A stretch of 28,238 nt of DNA from JAZDMK01 sp043800975 (GTDB lineage Bacteria > Bacteroidota > Bacteroidia > Bacteroidales > JAHJDW01), in contig JAZDMK010000320.1 of the NCBI GenBank assembly GCA_043800975.1, positions 1-28,238 on the forward strand. The letters are read 5' to 3'. Within the stretch, counting starts at the first letter, position 1, and each line of letters begins with the position of its first letter. This document shows positions 1 through 6,341 of the stretch, piece by piece. Below the pieces are notes generated by a model that did not search any database, was not told where the DNA came from, and saw only the letters and a list, made by a program, of their open reading frames with translations. The position numbers were made by a program, and so were the translations under genes.

Positions 1-28
1 TTGCAGGCTTTTTTTATAAATGTTAAGA

Positions 29-1696
29 CTAGTTGGTTGGGTCTTTTGAAAGATTAAAACTTTTATAAATAGTAGCCACTTTGTCTTTCCCCAAAGGAAG
101 GGTTACTTTTTCTACAATCGTTTTGTATCCGGTTTTGGTAACTTCTAATTGATATTCTTTGTCACCGGGAAGTGTAATGAAATAATCCCCGATTTCATTC
201 GTATTCAGTTCAGCTACCTTCTTTCCGCTGGCAACCTCAGTGATAACAACAGCAATGTTTTCCATTTTCTGGCCATTATCGGCATCAACGACGGACCCGC
301 GTAATATTGAAAGATTTGTATTTTCTACAATCTTAACAGGATTTACTACAGCAATATTGCTTTTCGTAGTATCGATAATCGGGAAAGTGTAATTCGACAT
401 ATCTACTTCATAGATGTCATAATCACCAAATCCGTTTTCTTTTGAACTGGAAATAAATGCTTTTCTTCCATCGGTTGCCATTACAAAATGAACTTCATCA
501 CGGGTTGTATTGATGGGATAACCAAGATTAGCCGGCTTACTCCATTTACCGTTTTGCAACACTGTCTGAAATACATCAAAGCCACCAATCGAGTTGTGTC
601 CTTTGGATGTAAAGAAAAGTGTCTTTCCATCGGGGTGAATAAACACACCGATTTCATCATCATCCGTATTAACTGCTTCGCCAAGATTGACGGGTTTTCC
701 CCAGTCTTTTGTTTCAGGGTCAATGGTACTCATCCAGATGTCAGCATTTCCTTGTCCTCCATTTCTTTCACTTACGAAATACAACGTTTTTCCATCGGGT
801 GAAAGGCAGGCTGATGATTCAAAGAAAGAAGAATTTACTATAATATTCAGTGGTTTTGGAGCGCCCCATTTTCCGGCTGCATTGATTTTCGAAATGTAGA
901 TGTCGCCGCTGCGGGTTACACTAGGAATGTTTTTGTATAAAAAAATGGAATTTCCATCCGGAGAAATACTGCAGGATGCATCATGTTCCGGTGTGTTAAG
1001 ATCAGTAAGGTTTTCAGCTGTTGTCCAGTCGCTTTTCTGATCATCCCATGTTGAAATGTAAATGTCATCAAAATAATAACCCGTGTTGGGGTCAATACCG
1101 CCACCTTCAGTATCCGCGCGGCGTGAAGTGAAAATAAAAGTTTTTCCGTCAGCAGTAATGGAAGGCGCTGCATCTGTGAATTCACAATTAATTACTCGAC
1201 CCATGTTACGAATTTTTGCCTTAACAGGGTTTTCCATCATGTATTTGGCATTTTTGCACTGATCAATATTTTGCATGACAGTAGTTCGTTCCACCTGGTA
1301 TTTCTTTTTGCACTTCGCAACATATTTGTTGTAATACTCCAGCGCTTTGTCAAGCTGGCCAATGTATTGACTGGCCTGCCCCATATAAAGGTAAAGGTCA
1401 AAATCAACGGAAGGGTTAATTTTTTCAGCATTCCCGAAAAATTCAAGTGCCTTTTCCATGTCTTTCAGAGCAAGGTAACAACGGCCAATCATGTTGTTCA
1501 GGTTTGCATCGGTTTTATGTTCTTCGAACAATTCGCGATACAAACGAAGAGCGCCATTGTAATCCTCATCAATAAATTTGGTTTTGGCTTGTGAAAGACG
1601 GTATTTGTATTTCACTTTCCCTTTGGGATCTTTGGAAAAAGCATCCGAACTCTGAAGCAGAATAATACTTGCAAGTGCAATCAGAAAAATTCTCAT
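29..1696 (-). CDS. TPR / PD40 beta-propeller / CarboxypepD-regulatory envelope protein, OmpA domain absent
   Basis: The 555-residue protein begins with a hydrophobic signal segment (about 1-20). TPR-like helices follow at about 30-130 (pattern around DYNGALRLYRELF and DKALEYYNKY). Next are five PD40/WD40-like strands with the SPDGKTLYF signature near 178, 243, 297, 352 and 406, several ending in DIY or DIW. The last 90 residues (463-545) look like a CarboxypepD_reg-like Ig fold. This is the order seen in Bacteroidota OmpA-family/PorE-like proteins, in which a C-terminal OmpA peptidoglycan-binding domain normally follows. Here the frame stops just after the Ig-like domain, so peptidoglycan anchoring by OmpA is missing. 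The likely location is periplasm or outer membrane. A TAnnTTTG box lies 40 bases upstream of the start. The family call is good; the exact role (envelope or T9SS scaffold) is inferred only. Confidence 0.85.
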   Translation of the reverse strand: MRIFLIALASIILLQSSDAFSKDPKGKVKYKYRLSQAKTKFIDEDYNGALRLYRELFEEHKTDANLNNMIGRCYLALKDMEKALEFFGNAEKINPSVDFDLYLYMGQASQYIGQLDKALEYYNKYVAKCKKKYQVERTTVMQNIDQCKNAKYMMENPVKAKIRNMGRVINCEFTDAAPSITADGKTFIFTSRRADTEGGGIDPNTGYYFDDIYISTWDDQKSDWTTAENLTDLNTPEHDASCSISPDGNSIFLYKNIPSVTRSGDIYISKINAAGKWGAPKPLNIIVNSSFFESSACLSPDGKTLYFVSERNGGQGNADIWMSTIDPETKDWGKPVNLGEAVNTDDDEIGVFIHPDGKTLFFTSKGHNSIGGFDVFQTVLQNGKWSKPANLGYPINTTRDEVHFVMATDGRKAFISSSKENGFGDYDIYEVDMSNYTFPIIDTTKSNIAVVNPVKIVENTNLSILRGSVVDADNGQKMENIAVVITEVASGKKVAELNTNEIGDYFITLPGDKEYQLEVTKTGYKTIVEKVTLPLGKDKVATIYKSFNLSKDPTN

Positions 1697-1736
1697 GACA
1701 GAAAAATTTAGTAGGTGTAATTGATTTTCAGGTGCG

Positions 1737-1744
1737 CAAAAATA
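1737..1744 (-). promoter_or_regulatory. Bacteroidota -7 box (TATTTTTG) for the TPR/PD40 gene
   Basis: On the minus strand the sequence reads TATTTTTG, a full match to the Bacteroidota -7 consensus TAnnTTTG. It lies 40 bases before the ATG at 1696. No TTG was found at the usual 17-23 base spacing upstream, so only half of the promoter is supported. Confidence 0.45.
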
Positions 1745-1783
1745 TGAATTTTATCTGAATATATGAAAAAATCAAAAATCACA

Positions 1784-2533
1784 TCATTGAATCTTCGAAA
1801 GAAACAATTCCATCCCTTGCCGTTTCAGGCTATCAAGCGGGTAACTGACATTCTTTTTTAAATAATCCAAATACATGTTTTTGTCTTTCAAATCTTGCTC
1901 GGGCAGTAAAGCATCCAGGCAATCAGAAAGATTTTCAACCCCGTAGCGCATGCTTTCATTTAGCTGCTCAACAAACTTAACGGATAGTGGACGCTTGCTG
2001 ACAAAGCACGCAAATACAAAGGGAAGCTTAGTGTATTCTAACCATGCCTCAGCCAGATCATATTTAAATTGAAATTTTCCTTCCAGCGAAAAAGTGCGGT
2101 CGCCAATCACCAGTGCTGCATTTCCATTGCCAATGAATTGGTCGGGCAAGGAAACATCCTCAATCCATTCTGGATTAATTTTCCATTTTTCACGAACAAG
2201 CACACGGAGCAAAGCAGCCGAGCTTCTGGAATTGACATCCAGATGAATTGTTTTAATTCTTTCGACAGGATCGTTACTGTACAAAGCAACACTGAAAACA
2301 GGGCCTACAGCGCCAACACAATAGTCTCCGGCAATGTAAAAGGATTCCATTTTTTTGGTAACAGCCACAGGAATAAGGCCGATGTCGGCTTCTCCGCTCA
2401 TCACCTTGCGCGCACATTCAGAAGGAACGTCGGTGGTGAGCTCGCTCATTTCTGCAGGAGGCTTTTCAGTCAATCCATACAGAAAAGGAAATGCATTCAC
2501 GAATTTTACAACGGAAACTTTAAGCCCACTCAT
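1784..2533 (-). CDS. mqnA: Menaquinone biosynthesis enzyme MqnA (chorismate dehydratase)
   Basis: This 249-residue protein has the size and opening of MqnA/MqnD-family periplasmic-binding-fold enzymes: a first beta strand LKVSVVKFVNAFPF followed by a short loop, and a mid-region with LDVNSRSSAALLRVL, matching the family's substrate pocket. MqnA converts chorismate to 3-[(1-carboxyvinyl)oxy]benzoate, the first step of the futalosine route to menaquinone, in the cytoplasm. The length and the N-terminal strand fit MqnA better than MqnD, but the two are homologous and the choice is not certain. The start ATG overlaps the stop of the upstream EI24-like gene (ATGA), so the two are probably translated from one message. 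No other men or mqn genes are in the window. Confidence 0.8.
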   Translation of the reverse strand: MSGLKVSVVKFVNAFPFLYGLTEKPPAEMSELTTDVPSECARKVMSGEADIGLIPVAVTKKMESFYIAGDYCVGAVGPVFSVALYSNDPVERIKTIHLDVNSRSSAALLRVLVREKWKINPEWIEDVSLPDQFIGNGNAALVIGDRTFSLEGKFQFKYDLAEAWLEYTKLPFVFACFVSKRPLSVKFVEQLNESMRYGVENLSDCLDALLPEQDLKDKNMYLDYLKKNVSYPLDSLKRQGMELFLSKIQ

Positions 2534-3321
2534 CTTCGAATTATTAATTTCTGTTCATCCTGCTTTCTTAAAATATCATCACCGATGGTTGCTGCAACGC
2601 AAGAATAAGTGGGTGCTACAATGATTCCAACAACGGGGATTAAAATGACAAGATAAAAAACAAGTCCGTTGGAAATAGCAAATCCCTTGTGCTTTCTGAC
2701 ATACCGTATACTTTCTTTTACATTCATCTTGTGACGCTCGCTGCAATAATCAATCATCGAAAAACCATAAAAATACATACTGATAACAAATACAGCTATG
2801 GGACTGAGGAACCCGATCACAGGAATAAAGCTTGCAAAAAAGAGAATGATAATCCAGATAAATTCAAGAACAGTATTCCGTAAAGCAATGTAGTTGCCCC
2901 TTGCAAGATCATACAAGTATTGTTTGAAATTGAAAGGATATTCCGTTCCATCAATAATCTGTTCCGTTTTTTCGGATAAATACGCAAGAAACGGAGAAAG
3001 AATCGTCAGTAGAAAAAGCTGATAAGTGTATAGATAAACGAAGAAGAAAATGATGTAAAGGCCTATGATCATGAGAATCCGGAATATGGCGAAGAAATAA
3101 CTCCAGAATGATTCGCCCTGATTATCTAAACCAAAGTATGCTAGGAAATAATCTATTATATCACCGGAATAGGTTGTAACGGCCCATACAAAAGCGGCAA
3201 AAAGCAAAAGATTGAGCAACCCGCAAATGCCGATGTATCCCCACAACTTATGTTTGCGGATAAAGCGGTGTGCATCACCGTATGTTTTAAAACCAAGGCT
3301 GAAATCCGACCAGAAACCCAT
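2530..3321 (-). CDS. EI24/CysZ-like multi-pass membrane protein
   Basis: The 263-residue protein has hydrophobic segments at about 29-49, 76-98, 100-116, 152-190 (probably two) and 215-240, separated by short charged loops. This is the layout of the EI24 (etoposide-induced 2.4)/CysZ family. CysZ proteins take up sulfate in proteobacteria; for the Bacteroidota members the substrate is unknown to me, and no sulfate gene lies beside this one. It is the first gene of a two-gene unit: its TGA overlaps the mqnA ATG by one base on each side (ATGA). A TAnnTTTG box ends only four bases before the start codon, so the message may be leaderless. Confidence 0.75.
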   Translation of the reverse strand: MGFWSDFSLGFKTYGDAHRFIRKHKLWGYIGICGLLNLLLFAAFVWAVTTYSGDIIDYFLAYFGLDNQGESFWSYFFAIFRILMIIGLYIIFFFVYLYTYQLFLLTILSPFLAYLSEKTEQIIDGTEYPFNFKQYLYDLARGNYIALRNTVLEFIWIIILFFASFIPVIGFLSPIAVFVISMYFYGFSMIDYCSERHKMNVKESIRYVRKHKGFAISNGLVFYLVILIPVVGIIVAPTYSCVAATIGDDILRKQDEQKLIIRR

Positions 3322-3325
3322 GCAG

Positions 3326-3333
3326 CAAATGTA
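3326..3333 (-). promoter_or_regulatory. -7 box (TACATTTG) abutting the EI24-like start codon
   Basis: Minus-strand TACATTTG matches TAnnTTTG exactly. Its last G is four bases from the A of the ATG at 3321. Because this box sits around -7 in Bacteroidota, transcription would begin at or next to the start codon. No TTG was found at the -33 position, which weakens the call. Confidence 0.4.
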
Positions 3334-3364
3334 AAGATTTTATATTAAAAAGGCACAGGAAAAA

Positions 3365-3964
3365 CTAGTAGTCAATGTGGAGTGAATCGGTGCTGCAAGC
3401 TTTAATAAATACACTTTGTGAATAATTTGTTTGAGAATAATTTTTCATTACTGTCCAGTAAAATGTATAACTCGCATTTCCGTGGCTTTGGAACCACGGA
3501 TGAGCATTAACAACTGTATCGACATTCATCCCTGTCAATGTGTAGTTCCAAAGCATGAACTTATCATTATTATCATGCGGGTTAACATTTTTAATGTGAA
3601 TTTTGAAATGGTTGTTTAAGTTTCCGTTTAAAACAAATTCACATTCTTGTCCGTTTCCGAAACCAAAGGTATCCGAAACAAAACACATTTCCTTTTTTTC
3701 TGCATAGGCGCAGTAAACAAAATCTTTGTCTGCTTTAAAGCGAATCTCGAAAAAACCATTTTCATCTGTGGAAATCCTTCGGAATTCCTCATAAACCGGC
3801 GTTGACTTTTTACGTTTGGCTTTTAAAATAACCACAGTAGCATCTGGGATAAATTCCCATGCCCTTACGTATCCCTTAACTCTTGTGTAAAACCATTCAT
3901 CCGTAATTTTATTACAATCTGAAAGTAGAATTGAAATAATGATCAATAGTAAAAGTCTTTTCAT
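3365..3964 (-). CDS. Putative lipoprotein with CarboxypepD-regulatory-like fold
   Basis: I place the start at the ATG at 3964, not at the in-frame TTG at 3982, because the protein then opens as a classic signal peptide (MKRLLLLIIISILLSDC). That gives 199 residues. Cys17 could be lipidated, although Asp just before it is not a standard lipobox residue. Residues about 28-85 (VKGYVRAWEFIPDATVVI, then STDENGFFEIRF) resemble the Ig-like carboxypeptidase regulatory-like fold common in secreted Bacteroidota proteins. The remainder is beta-rich with no motif I recognise. It stands alone between the EI24-like gene and nfu. Function unknown. Confidence 0.7.
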   Translation of the reverse strand: MKRLLLLIIISILLSDCNKITDEWFYTRVKGYVRAWEFIPDATVVILKAKRKKSTPVYEEFRRISTDENGFFEIRFKADKDFVYCAYAEKKEMCFVSDTFGFGNGQECEFVLNGNLNNHFKIHIKNVNPHDNNDKFMLWNYTLTGMNVDTVVNAHPWFQSHGNASYTFYWTVMKNYSQTNYSQSVFIKACSTDSLHIDY

Positions 3965-4083
3965 GGTTTGTGGGAATGACAAATCAGTTACTTTAACGCT
4001 TAAATTGATTTTTTATTATTACTGCAAAAAAAAGCATGAATGAAATGTTCACCCATGCTGTAAAAAAAAATCTTTTCTGTGTA

Positions 4084-4326
4084 TTACATACTGATCGATT
4101 CCACCGCTTTGATTTCGGGGATTGCGCGTTTCATCGCTTCTTCCACGCCATTCTTCAGTGTCATGATGCTCATGGGGCAGGAGCGGCAGGCACCCTGCAG
4201 TTCTACCATTACAACCATGTCATCGGTCAGTTCCACAAAACGAATGTTGCCGCCGTCAGCTTCCAGATAAGGACGAACGCTGTCAATCACTTCGTTCACT
4301 TTTTTAATCATTTCTTCGTTTGCCAT
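4084..4326 (-). CDS. NifU C-terminal (Nfu) domain Fe-S carrier
   Basis: This 80-residue protein consists of one NifU C-terminal domain. It has the helix-strand opening VIDSVRPYLEADGGNIRFVEL and the cluster-binding CxxC in GACRSCPMS. Two Nfu monomers bridge a [4Fe-4S] cluster through these cysteines and pass it to target enzymes in the cytoplasm. It lies downstream of the Mrp/ApbC-type Fe-S carrier on the same strand, which fits a shared job in cluster delivery. However, 211 bases with a tandem repeat separate the two, so co-transcription is uncertain. Length and motif are typical of stand-alone Nfu proteins in Bacteroidota. Confidence 0.9.
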   Translation of the reverse strand: MANEEMIKKVNEVIDSVRPYLEADGGNIRFVELTDDMVVMVELQGACRSCPMSIMTLKNGVEEAMKRAIPEIKAVESISM

Positions 4327-4332
4327 TTTTAT

Positions 4333-4418
4333 AGTTATTGAGTTATTAAGTTATAGAGTTATTGAGTTATTAGTTATTGAGTTATTAAGTTATAGAGTTA
4401 TTAGTTATTAAGTTATTT
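4333..4418. repeat. AT-rich 8-bp tandem repeat (AGTTATTR) with a 31-bp higher-order unit
   Basis: Eleven copies of an AGTTATTG/AGTTATTA/AGTTATAG unit run head to tail, two or three of them one base short. The first 31 bases (4333-4363) recur exactly at 4372-4402, so a larger block was duplicated. The array lies immediately before the nfu start (4326), in what would be its leader or promoter region. No open frame covers it. Confidence 0.9.
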
Positions 4419-4537
4419 GTTACAGTGTTATTTTGTTAGTCAGTTAATGGAGTTCGATATTTTATAAAACTTAAAACTGTTGTCAATGTTTTTTGATGAT
4501 TTGATAAAACACCTACCTAATAACTGATAACGGTTAA

Positions 4538-5659
4538 CTAGTGCCCGCAAGAACTTCCGTTTTGCATTTCTACAATCTTTGTTGGTTCCTTGGTTGCATT
4601 ACGGATGCTGACCTGCTGTGCAAGATTTTTTGCTGCTTCCAGAAATGCAATGGCAACGGGGCTGTTTGTATCTAAAGCAGCGGGTTTGCCGGCGTCGCCG
4701 GATTCACGGATGGATTGCACCAGCGGGATTTGTCCGAGCAGCGGCACATTCATAGATTCGGCCAGTTTCTTACCGCCATCTTTTCCAAAAATGTAGTATT
4801 TGTTTTCGGGCAATTCAGCCGGAGTAAAGTAGCTCATGTTTTCAATCAGGCCAAGAACCGGAACATTGATTCCTTCCAGATGAAACATGTCGATTCCCTT
4901 GCGGGCATCGGCCAATGCTACTTCCTGCGGAGTGGTCACAATCACAGCGCCAGTAACAGGAACGGATTGTACCAGCGTCAGGTGAATATCACCGGTGCCG
5001 GGAGGAAGGTCGCAGATTAAATAATCCAGTTCGCCCCAGTTTGTTTCAAAGAAAAGTTGTTTCAATGCGGAGGATGCCATCGGGCCGCGCCATACAAGGG
5101 CTTTTGTATCATCAACAAAAAAGCCGATCGATAAAACTTTGATCCCGTATTTTTCTAATGGAATAATGCGTGCCCCTTCACCATCGCCTTCCATATGCGG
5201 TTCTGCATCGGTGAGGCCGAACATAAGCGGAACAGAAGGGCCGTAAATGTCGGCATCCATCAGTCCGACTTTTGCACCGGTAGCAGAAAGTGCAATGGCA
5301 AGGTTGGCCGCTACGGTTGATTTTCCTACGCCGCCTTTTCCGGATGCAACAGCAATAATATTTTTAACGCCTGTCAAAGTAGGCTCTTGTTTACGGGTAG
5401 TTGTTACATTCGAAGTAAACGAAATTTCCATTTCGGCAGATGCATCCACATGCTTGTGTATAGCTTCAATACAGGCTTTCCGCATCATTTCCTTCAGCGG
5501 GCAGGCCGGCGTTGTGAGTACAATTGAAAAACTTACCTTTTTTCCTTCAATCGTGAGATTATCGATCATGTTGAGCGTGACCAGATCTTTTTTCAGATCA
5601 GGCTCAATTACGTGCTTCAAGGCTTCCAGCACATTTTCCCTGTTCAGTTCCTGACTCAT
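4538..5659 (-). CDS. Mrp/NBP35-family ATP-binding Fe-S carrier (ApbC-like)
   Basis: The 373-residue protein has an N-terminal MIP18/DUF59 domain (about 1-85, with TTPACPLKEMM near 49-59) followed by a ParA/MinD-type P-loop ATPase. The deviant Walker A SGKGGVGKST is at 106-115, and DADIYGPSVP and LICDLPPGTGD follow. Mrp/ApbC proteins carry [4Fe-4S] clusters for maturation of apo-enzymes in the cytoplasm. The CxxC that holds the cluster in E. coli ApbC would fall where this protein reads ENMSYFTPAELPENKYYIFG, and it is absent. The only late cysteine is in the C-terminal tail NGSSCGH. The gene is divergent from the S9 peptidase gene and upstream of nfu. Confidence 0.9.
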   Translation of the reverse strand: MSQELNRENVLEALKHVIEPDLKKDLVTLNMIDNLTIEGKKVSFSIVLTTPACPLKEMMRKACIEAIHKHVDASAEMEISFTSNVTTTRKQEPTLTGVKNIIAVASGKGGVGKSTVAANLAIALSATGAKVGLMDADIYGPSVPLMFGLTDAEPHMEGDGEGARIIPLEKYGIKVLSIGFFVDDTKALVWRGPMASSALKQLFFETNWGELDYLICDLPPGTGDIHLTLVQSVPVTGAVIVTTPQEVALADARKGIDMFHLEGINVPVLGLIENMSYFTPAELPENKYYIFGKDGGKKLAESMNVPLLGQIPLVQSIRESGDAGKPAALDTNSPVAIAFLEAAKNLAQQVSIRNATKEPTKIVEMQNGSSCGH

Positions 5660-5743
5660 TGGTATGTTTATTTAGATTTGGTAAAAATAACAATTTTTTT
5701 GATGCGGGCGGTTTTTTCATTTTCTTTACAAAATAAATTAAAA

Positions 5744-6328
5744 ATGATGAAGAGAAGTTTATTGCTTTTGGTGTTGCTGATATTTTGCCTGAAAGGAATG
5801 TCGCAGGAAAAGAAACCTATTCCGCACAGTGTGTATGACAGCTGGAAAGAAATCAGAAATGTTGCTATTTCAAATGACGGGCGTTATGTAGCCTACGAGA
5901 TCAATCCGCAAAAAGGGGATGGGTGGTTGTTTGTAAAAAATGTTTTCAATGGAACAAAGGATTCCATTGCCCGTGGTTATAATGCAGTATTTTCCCCTTC
6001 TTCCGATTTTATTGCTTTTAAAATAAAACCGCAGGCTGATACCGTTCGTAAACTGAAGCTTGCCAAAAAGAAAGACGATGATCTTCCGAAAGATTCGCTG
6101 GGCGTTTTCGTTTTTAAAACCGACAGTATTAAAAAATTCCCACGGGTAAAAACTTTTAAGATCCCTGAATTAAAAGGCGCATGGCTGGCCATTCATTTTG
6201 AAAAAGAAAAAGAGAAGGACAAAGAAAAGGAGAAAAGCAAAGAACCCAAAGATTCTACAGCGAAGAAGGATACTGCCAAAGTGAAGCCTGAAAAAAAAAG
6301 AAAAAAAGAAAGACAAGAAAAAAAGTGA
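5744..6328 (+). CDS. S9 prolyl oligopeptidase-family protein, N-terminal piece (frame-broken gene)
   Basis: Start chosen at the ATG at 5744 because it gives a signal peptide (MMKRSLLLLVLLIFCLKGMSQ). An earlier in-frame start would add an unlikely leader overlapping the divergent mrp gene. The 194 residues cover the export signal and the first beta-propeller blades (NVAISNDGRYVAYEI, YNAVFSPSSDFIAFKI). They then enter a run of Lys and Glu (about 148-194), where the frame ends at TGA 6326-6328. The rest of the protein continues one base over, from before 6342 to 8594. The frame in use up to 6325 and the frame open from 6285 overlap across three poly-A runs (A9 at 6291-6299, A7 at 6301-6307, A7 at 6318-6324). 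Loss of one A in any of them gives one continuous protein of about 950 residues. See the matching C-terminal entry. Confidence 0.85.
   Translation: MMKRSLLLLVLLIFCLKGMSQEKKPIPHSVYDSWKEIRNVAISNDGRYVAYEINPQKGDGWLFVKNVFNGTKDSIARGYNAVFSPSSDFIAFKIKPQADTVRKLKLAKKKDDDLPKDSLGVFVFKTDSIKKFPRVKTFKIPELKGAWLAIHFEKEKEKDKEKEKSKEPKDSTAKKDTAKVKPEKKRKKERQEKK
6291..6324 (+). other. Poly-A slippage-prone region at the S9 peptidase frame break
   Basis: A9, A7 and another A7 lie within 34 bases, all in the interval where the N-terminal and C-terminal frames of the S9 gene are both open (6285-6325). A change of minus one base, or plus two, is needed to join the frames. An A9 tract is long enough for RNA polymerase slippage, for replication slippage, or for a homopolymer sequencing error. 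Confidence 0.7.
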
Positions 6329-6341
6329 TGGTACCGAACTG

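Noticed and set aside
2069..2608. Plus-strand frame of 179 codons opposite mqnA
   Set aside because: Antisense shadow of mqnA and the EI24-like gene with no family feature.
6291..6324. Programmed -1 ribosomal frameshift at the A-rich site
   Set aside because: The frame relation needs +1 (or -2) at the ribosome; a -1 slip would enter the wrong frame. Slippage or an indel is the fitting explanation.
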